In this document: positions 17,566 through 28,044 of the stretch, one piece after another
Numbering within the stretch: position 1 is the first letter of the stretch
Layout of the letters: the number at the start of each line of letters is the position of its first letter
Assembly: GCA_016719635.1 (NCBI GenBank)
Contig: JADJYT010000001.1
Location: 496,001-560,000 of the forward strand
Length of the DNA: 64,000 nucleotides
Direction of reading: 5' to 3'
Origin: Sphingobacteriales bacterium
Lineage (GTDB): Bacteria > Bacteroidota > Bacteroidia > Chitinophagales > JADIYW01
Position numbers and translations under genes: made by a program
Notes under the pieces: model-generated
What the model saw: the letters and a program-made list of their open reading frames with translations, nothing else
What the model was told of the DNA's origin: nothing
The model's database searches: none

Positions 17566-17594
17566 ATTACCGCTTGCACGGTAATGTCTTTTTT
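17566..17594 (+). terminator. Intrinsic terminator
   Basis: ATTACCG/CGGTAAT (17566-17572 with 17579-17585) encloses a 6-base loop and is followed three bases later by TTTTTT. Together with the palindrome just upstream it ends the 15345 gene. Confidence 0.6.
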
Positions 17595-17650
17595 CCATTA
17601 TACCTTACTATTCCATTTCGCTAGAGGTCTTTTGAAACTATCCAGTTTAA

Positions 17651-17685
17651 AATAAATAACCCCTGAAAAGCAGGGGTTATTTATT
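17651..17685. terminator. Bidirectional terminator between convergent genes
   Basis: AATAAATAACCCCTG and its exact complement (17671-17685) enclose a 5-base loop. The A/T-rich outer stem provides T-rich exits on both strands. It lies 20 bases beyond the stop of the giant minus-strand gene at 17706. Confidence 0.75.
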
Positions 17686-17705
17686 ATTCTAAGAAAGAGA
17701 TGATA

Positions 17706-20700
17706 TTAGTTTTTCACAAACTCTTCGGTATGCATTTTTCCATTGTTGTCCATATATTTCAACAGATAAGTGCCTTTTGCTAAAGCAGAAAAGTCAAACT
17801 GCAGCGCGTTCAATCCTCTCTTAAGCGCGGCCGTATTCTCCTGTTGGATGCTTCCCAATACATCATAAACCATTATTGTGGTGTTATAATTGGCGGTAGA
17901 CTGTATGTCGACATTCAGCCCGCCCGTAGTGGGATTCGGATAGATGTTTACAAAACCGTTTATCACCACATCTGTCAGGTTGATATCGATGATTTTGCTG
18001 TAAGAAATCGTGCCGTCTGTATCGATGATTTTCAGTCGGTAGTAATTAAAACCAACCACCGGATTGTTATCCGTAAAAGTATAGGTGATGGTCTGGGTAG
18101 AATTACCGGCAGCAGCCTTCGTTCCTATCATCGTCCAGGAAATGGCATTGACACTCTTTTCAATTTCAAAACGCGCCGTATTCTGTTCAGAGGCTGTAAT
18201 CCACTGCAACTGGTTCACCCTTCCCTGATTCCAGCCGGTGAAAGAGATAAGTTCCACCGGTAAAGGAGCAAACGGGAACTGACTTGGATGCAGATAGAAA
18301 GTGGAAAAACTGCTTACTTCAAATTCAACGGAATAATCGGGACCTGTCGTTAAGTTTGGAAATTTCTTGACGACCGGGAATATGACGACCGCTGAATTAT
18401 TTGTTGCCGGGAATACCGGAGGTGCTGTAAATGAACCACCTGTACCGCCTGCAAACTTGGTAATCACCAAATCTGTCATCGGGTTGGAAAACTGATAATC
18501 AGTACCTATGGCTGCCGTTTGCAGGGCATTTAATTCGGCAGCTTTAAAGTAAAACTTAACAAGCGATTTGGTGTTATTAATCGGCTTAACGGACCATCTT
18601 CTTGGCAGGTAAGGCTGATAATCTCCGAAGGAAGTATAAACGGTTGGAACCGTTGTAGAAGTATATGCCATCATTCCGATACAAACTTCTGTCGTATCCA
18701 GCCTGTTAGGCGTAACGGCAGCATCATCCACGATAGTTGCTATGATATGGCCGCTGCTGTTATAGAAAGATTTGGTGGAGCCGTCTGTTACGACACAATA
18801 ATCACAACTGGAAGCAGTGGCAATGGTGGTGGTACCAATCGATGGTGCTGTTATGGAAACGGAACCCATATTCAAACTATCGCAGTTGCCTTTGGAAATC
18901 AGTAAATCATAAATGGTAGTGGCTCCCCCTGTCAGACCCGTAACCGTTAACGGGTTTGAACCGGATGAACTGGGACTACCGGTACCCGAAACCTTGTCCC
19001 AAATGATGGTAGCACCGGAAGTTACTGAACTTGCCAGCAAAACGGCTGACGGATCGCAGGCAAATAATTTACTTAAGGACGGTGTAGCCGACGGTGCATC
19101 GTCCGCCGTAACGGTTATATCCGGTGATACCACCTTGCAGCCGCTTCCGCCTTCAGTCACCTGTACCGTATAGGTGTAAGTACCCGCCGCAGAAGGTGTA
19201 AAGGTGATCGGGTTAGCCGTTGAACTTCCCGGAGACCAGATATAGGTAAATGAACCATTACCTGTACCGCCGCCGGAACCGGCATTAGCCGTTAAGGTAG
19301 TGCTGCCCGGTCTGCAGATGGTAGGATCTGAATTCGAAACGGATACACTTGGTATGGCATTGACTGCAACATTGATTGACCTGACAGGTCCGTCTGTATT
19401 AGGCGTACAGGAATTTTTCGGAATAACGGCTACTGTACCGGTGGTGGCAGTAGGCCAGGTAACATAAATGGTATCTGTGGAAACACCCGGTACTACCGTA
19501 CCGCCTGTAACAGTCCAGCTATAGGATGTTGCCCCGGCAACCGCGGTATAATATTTAATAGTACTGTTCTGGCAAACCGTTCCGGAAGGTACTGCCGTAA
19601 TGGTAGGCTGAGCCAATTGTGGAAAAATCCTAAATGTGCGATAGATCGGAATAGACCATCCGCAGCATAACTCTTTCATTTGCAGCCGTATCTGGTACAG
19701 CTCCCCTAACTCCCAGCCGCCGACTGGTGCGGCAACGGTGCCCGGTGCCGATGAGGTAGACGTATATACATAATTAAACGGATCGTTCACCAGAGAAATC
19801 TCCCAGTTCCAATTCGTAATGTTAGCTATCTGCGGTGCTGTCAGAGTCGTTCCTAAACTAATGGATGCAGACGGACAAATCAAATTCGGTGAAATGGCAC
19901 TCATCACGGTAATTACCGGGTCTACTAAGCGCGTATCGTAAATACTGATGAAATTGGATAAGGTGGTAGAACCTAACGACAGGTTTTTTACGCCAGTTGA
20001 GGTATAATAAATGAACGGATTGGAAGTTGATGTTGTATAACTTGTGGAAGCAGAATCTTCATTTAATACGAATGCAGGATTGGTAGCTATATTCGTCCAT
20101 ACAGAACCGGAAGTCTTAGTAATTCCAATCTGTGATTTGGTACAGCCTCTGTTCACGTCTGCTGTTACAGTACCGTCAGTTGGAACAGCAGATCCTGATA
20201 TTCCGCTTCCGGTTACAGTAGCACCATTTACTACCTGCAGTCTTGCACTGATACCTGCAGCTCCGTTGGAGCCACTTCCGCCAACACCGCCGTTACCTCC
20301 GGCACCGCCCCAGGCACCTCTGCCTCCGTCACAATAACCGCTGTTATCTCCAGGTGCTCCGCCGCCGGTTCCGCCTGTTGCCGCCTGGCCGGCTGAACCT
20401 GAACCGCCGCCACCGGCAGCTCCGGCTGAACCGTAACAATCTGTTACGACACCACTGCCTCCGTATACGTAAATATCAAATGAACTGCCTCCGCCATATC
20501 CTTTATAGCCTCCTAATCCACCGTCACCACCGTCTCCGCCTCTGCCGCCGGTTCCGAAATAGGGACCGCAGGTACAGGTACAACAGGTGCCGCTGGCACC
20601 CTCGCCACCACGACCGCCGCCGCCGCCGCCCTTGCCGTTGGCACCGTCATTTCCATCTACAGGAGTATAGAAAATTCCTAATCCGGTCGTATTCGCTGCC

Positions 20701-23700
20701 GCAGCAGCTCCATTTGTTCCCGGAGCTCCGTTTTGGCCATTTCCACCGGGATTACCATTATTACACCCATCCGCATCACAACCGTACCAGTTGCAGCCTT
20801 CTGCACAACATCTGGCACCGCCCGCACCGCCTGCTCCGTATCCGCCGCCATATCCGGCGGCATTATCTCCATTGTCTCCGTTTGATCCGCACGAACTGCA
20901 ACCGTATGCATAGGCATTGGCATTTCTTCCGCCTAACGCACCGGCACCGCCGCCACCGCTTCCGGAATGCGTTGCTCCGTCATTACCCTTACTGGCTGCA
21001 CCGGTTGATATGGCACAACGGCTGATCAGAAAGCCTGTCCGACCGTTGGAATAGATTCCATAAATGGAACGACCTCTGTTAGCGGTCGTTCCCGACGCAC
21101 CACCGGTCAATACGTTGATGGATAAATCTTTTAGCGATATATTATTGCCGTTTAAGACTATACCGGTATAATGACCTTCACCGGCGTTGGCGACCAATGA
21201 AGGGGTTACGTTCAAAATGGTGGGTGTAGCTGTACTTTTTACCCAGGTAGTGGTATTATACCCGCCGTCAATAACCAACCCGGTTGCTGCACCGGGAATG
21301 ACAATAGTGGTATTATTAAAGGTGTAAGTACCGGAACCCATTAATATATGGTTTCTGGCAGAAGTTCTGGAAAAAATGGCAAATGCCGAGTCTAAAGTGG
21401 CCGGACAGGCTTTTGACCCTAAATTACCTGCACCGCCTGTTGTCACATAAATATAATTACAGTCTCCCACCGATGTTCCGTTGGGTGGAAAAGTAATGGT
21501 AAAGTTCTGCGTAGCGCTTAAACAGGTTATATAACTGTCATCCCGTACCTGAAAGGTATGGTTGGAACCATTCGTCAGACCTGTAAACTGGTTAGAAGTT
21601 TGCCAGGATCCGGCATCCATCTTGTATTCATAGATACCGGAAGCACCTCCGGATGCGTTAATGGTGACGATGGCTGAAGTATAGGTGGAGCCGGAACATA
21701 CATACCCTATCGAATAGGTGAAAGTAATGGCATTCGGATCAGTAATGACAGAACTTCCGGCTATGGTGCAGGAATTACCATCCGTTACTGTCAGATTATA
21801 GGTCTTTGCCGGTAAGCTTGAAATATTACCGCTGGTTGAAGTATAGCCCGGAGGTGTGGATGTCCATGCATAAGCATATGTACCATATCCGCCACCGGGG
21901 GTAGCGGTAATGGAACCTGTACTGCTTCCCGAACAATTCGTTCCAAACCCGTCATAATTGGAAGGAGTCAGAGACAACGACAGGGCCGGAGGAGAGGTCA
22001 GCACCACCGTGTCCACTTTTCCGCAGCCGCTCGCATCTGACATGGAAATATAGTAGGTACCGGCAGCCAGCGTGCCGATGATGGAATCCCGCACAACTCC
22101 CGAATTGATGGTTCGGGTTCTGCCGGTCGACCAGGTATAAACTACCGGATATGCAGTAGTGGAAGCCGCTACGGTAATGGAACCATTACTGCCGCCGTTG
22201 CAACTGACCTCATATCCGTTATAATTACTTTTGGTTACAGTAGTGGAAAAAGGGGCGGTCATGCGTACCCTAACTCTTACCGTATCGCTATAACATCCGG
22301 TATTTATGTTATAGGTCAAGACCTTATAAAGGCTAGGGGTCGTTACATTATAGACGCTACCTGTTGCCAATAAGTTTACCCCTGTGGAGTCATAATACTT
22401 TACGGTGGTATCATTACGGACGATATTACTCACCAACTGGCCAGCACCGCAGAAGGTGATTGTAAAATCGGTATTGGAACCATTCACCAGTGGTTTGGTC
22501 GGTTTGGAACTTACTTTTATTATTTTATTGACGGCAGTTCCGGTACATACAACCGAATTGTATGTATATGCAGGTGTAATCACATAAGTGGCAGTACTAT
22601 GCGGGGTACCTGAATTTGTCAAAGTTTGATTGATGGGTGTAGAACATGCTGTGGAACAGGCAGTAGCGCCTGAGACATTGGTTCCGTTGGTTGCGGTCCA
22701 TGTCCAGGAATTCGTTCCTGCTCCTGTGGTATTGTTGGCTAATGCCAGGTTGATGGGATAACCGGTACAAACGGAATCATCGGAAGGAGTGGATGTAACC
22801 GTAAGGGTGGGTTTACTGACAACCGTAACGGTTTGTGTGAAAGTACTACCGCTGCAATAGACCGAGTTGAGCGATGCACGCGGTGTAACGGTATATACCA
22901 CTGTCCCGGGGCCGGCAGATGTTGTACTCAGTGTCTGATTAATGGAGGTTACGCCATTCGCGGATGAAGCGGTACCTCCTGATGCCGGTGAGTTATTCAC
23001 CACTGTCCACGTAAAATCATTGGTGGTTCCGGTAGTATTTGATGTCATGGCAATGCCCGGGGCTGTCGCGCTGCAAATGGTCGGGTTGTTGGGAGAAGGT
23101 GTATTCGCTGTTGGTATAGGGACTACATTAATCCCGACTGTCTGAGTCGTACCTGCACAAGAACCGATATTGCTGTTATTGATATTCAAAAACGCTAAAG
23201 GGGTAACGACATAAGTAGCTCTGCCGGTATCAGCCGTACTGACGGTAAGAGCCTGATTGAGCTGGCCGCCGTTTCCAACAGAACCGGAAGATGCACCGGT
23301 AACTCCGGACTGGCTTTGAACGGTCCAGGAATAACTGGCAGGGATGGAACTTGGATTACCGGCAGTTAATGACAACGCAGCGCCGGCACCCGAACATATC
23401 GTTTTGGTAGCGGCGCTTGTCATGGAAGGTTTTGCAAAGGTGTAGAACCATGGTACAAAACTGGTACAGATAACATTGGACGATGATGTAGGTAATATAT
23501 CATACATACGCACGGCCGGGTAATAAGTACCGGCGGTCAACGCTGAACAAACATAACGGGGAGTTACCGACGCATTGTAAAGTGCCTCGATTTTCACGTT
23601 GGCGGTTGCTGCACCGTTTAAAGGCCCAGCGAGATAGAATTCTGCAGCGCCATTGTTATACTTTCCCCAGGTGGCACCTGTCAGGGTAACCGTCATACGA

Positions 23701-24272
23701 ATCGTGTAGGTGGCGGTAACCAGTGAACCGGCTGAATTATAAATTATATAAGGAGCGGAACCGGTGACAGTAAGAACAGTAGGAGATGTAATCGTGGGTG
23801 TACTTAAATTGTTAGGTGTGGTCGCACAGGAATTACCATTCGCCTTTATACCACCAATCCCTCCGGTTGTTCCTGTTGTAAATCCCCAGTAGTAACAGGT
23901 AGTAGGATATCCCGCTAAACCGGAAACTGCAGGAATGTTTATCGTCACTCCACCGGTATTAAAAGCAGCATCCCTGGCCGTTGTAGCACTGGCTGCGGCA
24001 TTGGTATAGTTTCCTCCGGCTGCGGTAGAACCACAGGTTCCTGCAGTGGTGACAGAGGTGTAGGATAAAGTGACCGGTGCGGCAATTTGCGTTTGTGCTT
24101 TCAGAATATTAACCTGCACAAAAGAAATTAATATAAACACACAAGAAATCACCTTCCATCTGCCCAGCAAATGCTCGGATAATGTTGTTTTGTGAAAATT
24201 AAAAGGATTGTAGAATGTAATCATCTGCGTACATTTATTGAGGAATAATAATACTTTTCTTATCCGATACAT
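17706..24272 (-). CDS. Giant T9SS-secreted protein with SprB repeats, beta-helix and Gly-rich region
   Basis: 2188 aa, predicted to be exported by Sec and then T9SS to the cell surface. A signal peptide lies at ~38-60 (ISCVFILISFVQVNILKAQ), or from the alternative ATG at 24224. Ser/Thr-rich Ig-like segments fill ~60-680. SprB-like repeats follow around 684-860 (VSCNGGSNGSITV; TNCSGSSTGSITA). A right-handed beta-helix (~930-1090) precedes a Gly/Cys-rich region (~1090-1345; e.g. GGRGGDGGDGGLGGYKGYGG). PKD/Ig-like segments (~1500-1800) precede a block beginning around SFYNSSGHIIA and a LPVELISFTG domain. The end is a type A sorting domain (IYPNPTTGGLNV...GTYLLKY). It shares most C-terminal modules with the gene at 31208. 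Likely adhesin or matrix protein. Confidence 0.88.
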   Translation of the reverse strand: MYRIRKVLLFLNKCTQMITFYNPFNFHKTTLSEHLLGRWKVISCVFILISFVQVNILKAQTQIAAPVTLSYTSVTTAGTCGSTAAGGNYTNAAASATTARDAAFNTGGVTINIPAVSGLAGYPTTCYYWGFTTGTTGGIGGIKANGNSCATTPNNLSTPTITSPTVLTVTGSAPYIIYNSAGSLVTATYTIRMTVTLTGATWGKYNNGAAEFYLAGPLNGAATANVKIEALYNASVTPRYVCSALTAGTYYPAVRMYDILPTSSSNVICTSFVPWFYTFAKPSMTSAATKTICSGAGAALSLTAGNPSSIPASYSWTVQSQSGVTGASSGSVGNGGQLNQALTVSTADTGRATYVVTPLAFLNINNSNIGSCAGTTQTVGINVVPIPTANTPSPNNPTICSATAPGIAMTSNTTGTTNDFTWTVVNNSPASGGTASSANGVTSINQTLSTTSAGPGTVVYTVTPRASLNSVYCSGSTFTQTVTVVSKPTLTVTSTPSDDSVCTGYPINLALANNTTGAGTNSWTWTATNGTNVSGATACSTACSTPINQTLTNSGTPHSTATYVITPAYTYNSVVCTGTAVNKIIKVSSKPTKPLVNGSNTDFTITFCGAGQLVSNIVRNDTTVKYYDSTGVNLLATGSVYNVTTPSLYKVLTYNINTGCYSDTVRVRVRMTAPFSTTVTKSNYNGYEVSCNGGSNGSITVAASTTAYPVVYTWSTGRTRTINSGVVRDSIIGTLAAGTYYISMSDASGCGKVDTVVLTSPPALSLSLTPSNYDGFGTNCSGSSTGSITATPGGGYGTYAYAWTSTPPGYTSTSGNISSLPAKTYNLTVTDGNSCTIAGSSVITDPNAITFTYSIGYVCSGSTYTSAIVTINASGGASGIYEYKMDAGSWQTSNQFTGLTNGSNHTFQVRDDSYITCLSATQNFTITFPPNGTSVGDCNYIYVTTGGAGNLGSKACPATLDSAFAIFSRTSARNHILMGSGTYTFNNTTIVIPGAATGLVIDGGYNTTTWVKSTATPTILNVTPSLVANAGEGHYTGIVLNGNNISLKDLSINVLTGGASGTTANRGRSIYGIYSNGRTGFLISRCAISTGAASKGNDGATHSGSGGGGAGALGGRNANAYAYGCSSCGSNGDNGDNAAGYGGGYGAGGAGGARCCAEGCNWYGCDADGCNNGNPGGNGQNGAPGTNGAAAAANTTGLGIFYTPVDGNDGANGKGGGGGGRGGEGASGTCCTCTCGPYFGTGGRGGDGGDGGLGGYKGYGGGSSFDIYVYGGSGVVTDCYGSAGAAGGGGSGSAGQAATGGTGGGAPGDNSGYCDGGRGAWGGAGGNGGVGGSGSNGAAGISARLQVVNGATVTGSGISGSAVPTDGTVTADVNRGCTKSQIGITKTSGSVWTNIATNPAFVLNEDSASTSYTTSTSNPFIYYTSTGVKNLSLGSTTLSNFISIYDTRLVDPVITVMSAISPNLICPSASISLGTTLTAPQIANITNWNWEISLVNDPFNYVYTSTSSAPGTVAAPVGGWELGELYQIRLQMKELCCGWSIPIYRTFRIFPQLAQPTITAVPSGTVCQNSTIKYYTAVAGATSYSWTVTGGTVVPGVSTDTIYVTWPTATTGTVAVIPKNSCTPNTDGPVRSINVAVNAIPSVSVSNSDPTICRPGSTTLTANAGSGGGTGNGSFTYIWSPGSSTANPITFTPSAAGTYTYTVQVTEGGSGCKVVSPDITVTADDAPSATPSLSKLFACDPSAVLLASSVTSGATIIWDKVSGTGSPSSSGSNPLTVTGLTGGATTIYDLLISKGNCDSLNMGSVSITAPSIGTTTIATASSCDYCVVTDGSTKSFYNSSGHIIATIVDDAAVTPNRLDTTEVCIGMMAYTSTTVPTVYTSFGDYQPYLPRRWSVKPINNTKSLVKFYFKAAELNALQTAAIGTDYQFSNPMTDLVITKFAGGTGGSFTAPPVFPATNNSAVVIFPVVKKFPNLTTGPDYSVEFEVSSFSTFYLHPSQFPFAPLPVELISFTGWNQGRVNQLQWITASEQNTARFEIEKSVNAISWTMIGTKAAAGNSTQTITYTFTDNNPVVGFNYYRLKIIDTDGTISYSKIIDINLTDVVINGFVNIYPNPTTGGLNVDIQSTANYNTTIMVYDVLGSIQQENTAALKRGLNALQFDFSALAKGTYLLKYMDNNGKMHTEEFVKN

Positions 24273-24570
24273 TTATATTTAAGCTATCAAAAAGGAACGA
24301 AGTAATTCTACCGGAACCGGCATATAATCCTTTAAAAGATAAAAGATAAACACCCTGACTGTAACATCCTATTCCCATAAAGTACGATTTCAAGTTGCGT
24401 GCGTTAAATTTTTAGATACAATTCGGCATCTAAATTTAAACAATTTAATTTAAAAAGTAATGAGAAATTCCGGATTGATGTTACTTAATTGAAACTTAAA
24501 ATCAACAATTGACATAAGTCAAGTATCATTCCTTTACAGGGTGTGGGAAAATCAGAATCAGGCAGAAAAA

Positions 24571-27500
24571 TTATTGCGAGATTTTTAAAAATTTCCCGGA
24601 ATAAACCCCTTGTTCTGTCTGTATCCTCAGAAAATAAATTGCATCGGGCAGATTATTCACATTAAACATGTTCAAATCTTTATAGGAATTGGAGACGGGT
24701 ATTATCGGATAAATATTCCCCCTGATATCCAGGCATTCGACAGACACTAACTTTTCAGGTGCAGGTAATGTAAAAGCCACCACTTCAGCTACCGGATTGG
24801 GGAAAAGCCTAAGGGTTTGAGAGGGAGTTATTACCTGTTGAATACCTGAAATTACGAAGGCGGTATCATGAAGGCCGTCAAAGCGCAAATCATCCAGAAA
24901 AAAAACAGCGTTTCCGCTAACAGTCTGTGAACGGTTAATAAAATAGATGCCGATATTCGCACTGTCGGGAAAGATGGAATCACTGAAACTGTAAATGATG
25001 GAATCATAAAACGGATAGTATGTATTCATTGGGTTTGTAATCTGTAACTGTCCATTGCCTATCAGTTCACTGTTTTTAAACATGGTTACATAGATTACTG
25101 CTGTATCGTTCGAGTTCAGATCGGGATAGAATTTATAATACCCGTAAAGCCCTTTGAATTTATATGGTATCGGAAATGCAGGTTTAATGAGCGGATCTAT
25201 TGTACCGGACAAAAGCATCCTTCCTTTAACGGAGTTTAAATTATTCTGAATCCGTACCGCATAAAGTCCGTTTCTGGCATCTGTGGTCTTCAGTACCTGA
25301 AGGAGCACACCATCATAGGTTGCACTTTCCATGTCTGTCGTAATCCAGGAAGCCGGGTGCTCCAGTGAATTGATTTTCCAGTCTTCAAATCCGCTGTTCG
25401 GTATGGTTTGGGAAGTACCGGTATAGGACAGATTATCCAACTCCAGCACATTTTCGGGTGCCACCTCTCCCGTAGTGTCAAACATGATATTCAGATCATT
25501 GGACAGAAATCCTAAAATGATGGTATCCGGAACGGTAAAGGCATCCGGATAAACAACTGGAAATGCGAGCCTGACAAATTCTCCGTTTGTCGTATACGGT
25601 CCGGAGCTGTCTGCAGGGATTGTCTGGATATAGGGAGGTGATGGCAAAGGGGGCGTCAGATAAATGCCATTCTTTTTCAATACATACCCCCAGCTGGCAG
25701 GATGACCCTGCCTTAAATTATACCTGAAATGGCCGACAAGACTATCCGGCCGTGCGTTCAACGGAGCGCCACCAGACAATCCGTTACCCGGATCATTGAC
25801 GACACCCAGTAAAATCATGCTGAAACCATCTTTTGTATTATCCCCTGTCAGAACCATGGATGTGGAACCATCATAGGATATTCCTTTCCGAACCGGCCGA
25901 TTCAAAAAGGAATTGCTGGATAGCCAGCCGCCGGACAAAATGGTATCAGACCTTGATTCCCATTCCTCAAAATCAAAATTAGGTATCGGATTATCCCCGA
26001 TGTAAAACTGCCTGATTCCACCGCTGGTGTCACCTCCATCATACACCACATGAAGCCGGTAGTAATAGATTCCGGGACTCAGGACAGGTGACATTGCATA
26101 AACACTCCTGAATGCATTGCCGGAAACCGAATCGGGTATCGCATCCAGTGAATTTCCCAGTGCAGGGGTTAGACCGTATTCAAATACCGGATGCAGCAGA
26201 TTTCCTCTTGGGTTTACCCATCCAGTCAGTTTTACCCTGTTATCCGAATAGATGACGATATCCCCCGTGGTGACATTCCCTGTTACCACCTCCGGAACCC
26301 CTATGCGAAACTGCAGTATATTTCCGGCTGAGTCACCACCGCTGTTGTATGCCCTGATACGATAATGGTATAATCCTATCGGCATTACCGGCGTGGTTGC
26401 TGAAACAACCATATCTGCATTTCCGTAAACCGAATCCGGTATAACATCTATGCGATTACCCAGCGCTTCCGTTTCTCCGTATTCAAAAATGACATGTGCG
26501 CCAAAACCATTCGGGTTGACTATCCCCTGCAGCTTCACCGAATTATCGCTATTGATGGCCGCCCCGCCCGTATAAACACCGGGAATATCCATCTTGAATA
26601 TTAGTACATTACCGGATGAGTCACCAAACCTGTTGACACCCCTTAGCCGACAGTAGTACGTACCGGGAGACAGCGGAGGTGTAGCTGCAGAAATACTTAC
26701 AGGAGAATTTCCATACAGTGAATCCGGTGCGACAGAAATCCTGTTACCCATCGAAAGGGTTCTTCCGTATTCAAAGTACGCATGCGTTGCACTCCCATTT
26801 GGGTTGACCTGTCCGAAGATCCGGACAGATTTGTCCGTGTTCCTAATGATACTGTCTGTCCGAACGGCTGCTCCTAACGGAATGCTGTCTTCATAGAGAA
26901 TAAACTTACCGATTTCACCGCCAAAGGCACCACCGTAATTTTTAAAGAAATCCACCGCTTTCAAATCACGAAATGCATCATTGATATCTTCGGGCAGGTA
27001 AAAATCCAGCCACGTTGCACCTCCGTCTGTTGTTTTTTTTATCGCCCCGAGATTGCCGACAGCAAAACCCGTATCTGCATCCATAAACCCTATTCCATTC
27101 AGCATCTGGCCACCGATACTGTCTTTTAAAACAGTCCAGTCATTACCTCCGTTTTCAGTTTTCAGAATGGTCTGTACGTTGCTTTCTTTCTCACTGCCGC
27201 CAATGATAAATCCAATATTGCTGTTTATAAACAGAATCTTTGTAAAGTTTCTGGTACCGGCATCTCCGCCGACATTAATCCGGCTCCAGCTATTACCGGC
27301 ATTGGTCGTTTTCAGTACGGTTCCAACAGCACCCACACAGAACCCTGTATTGGCAGAAATAAAATAAACGGAATTCAGCCATTGACCGGGAATATCCCTA
27401 ATGACATTCCATGTATCTGCCCCATTGGTGGTCTTTAGAATTGTCTGGATGGTATCGTTTTCCCTGTTCCCTCCTGCCATATAACCGGTCAGGTTACTGG

Positions 27501-27942
27501 TAAAATAAACGCCGTTGTAATGACGATGAGCAACAGCCGCAGGCAATGATTTATATTGCCAGCTTTCAGCGGCAGTGGTTGTTTTGAGCATCTGCCCGTT
27601 CCATCCCACCAGATATCCTGTATCATGGGATGGGAAACTCATATCGGTAAACCAGGGACGTATCTCACTGAAATCATAATACTGTATCAGCGTTTCCCCT
27701 CTGTCCGTATATTTTATTACTGAATTGAGCGAATCGTTTGTTTCAGACCCGCCTGCAACAACAACGGTATTGACATCTAAAAACTTTAACGTATTGATAC
27801 CACGTCCGTGTAAGGTATTGCCGACTTTCCAGGCACTACCTGCATATTGAGGAACTATACAAAGAAGAAAGGAAACAGCGAAAAAAAAGATTCTGAGAAA
27901 GACAAAGAAACGTTTCGAATTTTTATACTCTATAACTCTCAT
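24571..27942 (-). CDS. T9SS-secreted YCF48/BNR-repeat protein with three tandem modules
   Basis: About 1123 aa from the ATG at 27942, chosen over upstream in-frame codons because the basic n-region and signal (SKRFFVFLRIFFFAVSFLLC) follow directly. Residues ~30-355 hold repeated VGxxGxVLKTTNxGxSW units of a YCF48-like beta-propeller. Three tandem ~100-aa modules follow (~355-655), each with VNPNG/VNPRG, FEYG, GNRI/GNSL, PDSxxGN and SPGxYYxRL. Then come two jelly-roll-like domains (NFDFEEWES; NSGFEDWKI), and a type A sorting domain (LFPNPVAEVV...IYFLRIQ) closes the protein. The three-module set looks Fn3/Ig-like but I cannot assign it. Likely surface-exposed; function unknown. Confidence 0.85.
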   Translation of the reverse strand: MRVIEYKNSKRFFVFLRIFFFAVSFLLCIVPQYAGSAWKVGNTLHGRGINTLKFLDVNTVVVAGGSETNDSLNSVIKYTDRGETLIQYYDFSEIRPWFTDMSFPSHDTGYLVGWNGQMLKTTTAAESWQYKSLPAAVAHRHYNGVYFTSNLTGYMAGGNRENDTIQTILKTTNGADTWNVIRDIPGQWLNSVYFISANTGFCVGAVGTVLKTTNAGNSWSRINVGGDAGTRNFTKILFINSNIGFIIGGSEKESNVQTILKTENGGNDWTVLKDSIGGQMLNGIGFMDADTGFAVGNLGAIKKTTDGGATWLDFYLPEDINDAFRDLKAVDFFKNYGGAFGGEIGKFILYEDSIPLGAAVRTDSIIRNTDKSVRIFGQVNPNGSATHAYFEYGRTLSMGNRISVAPDSLYGNSPVSISAATPPLSPGTYYCRLRGVNRFGDSSGNVLIFKMDIPGVYTGGAAINSDNSVKLQGIVNPNGFGAHVIFEYGETEALGNRIDVIPDSVYGNADMVVSATTPVMPIGLYHYRIRAYNSGGDSAGNILQFRIGVPEVVTGNVTTGDIVIYSDNRVKLTGWVNPRGNLLHPVFEYGLTPALGNSLDAIPDSVSGNAFRSVYAMSPVLSPGIYYYRLHVVYDGGDTSGGIRQFYIGDNPIPNFDFEEWESRSDTILSGGWLSSNSFLNRPVRKGISYDGSTSMVLTGDNTKDGFSMILLGVVNDPGNGLSGGAPLNARPDSLVGHFRYNLRQGHPASWGYVLKKNGIYLTPPLPSPPYIQTIPADSSGPYTTNGEFVRLAFPVVYPDAFTVPDTIILGFLSNDLNIMFDTTGEVAPENVLELDNLSYTGTSQTIPNSGFEDWKINSLEHPASWITTDMESATYDGVLLQVLKTTDARNGLYAVRIQNNLNSVKGRMLLSGTIDPLIKPAFPIPYKFKGLYGYYKFYPDLNSNDTAVIYVTMFKNSELIGNGQLQITNPMNTYYPFYDSIIYSFSDSIFPDSANIGIYFINRSQTVSGNAVFFLDDLRFDGLHDTAFVISGIQQVITPSQTLRLFPNPVAEVVAFTLPAPEKLVSVECLDIRGNIYPIIPVSNSYKDLNMFNVNNLPDAIYFLRIQTEQGVYSGKFLKISQ

Positions 27943-28044
27943 ATTGCAAACAGAAGGATTCAACATATTGAACAACAACTCCAGCACATTTCTGTTTAAA
28001 ATTAATTAAAAAAGATGACCTGCAAGGAGAAATAAAAAGAGTAC

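Noticed and set aside
20354..21025. Arg/His/Leu-rich long frame antisense to the 17706 gene
   Set aside because: Composition is that expected from the antisense of Gly-rich coding sequence; no domain or start signal.
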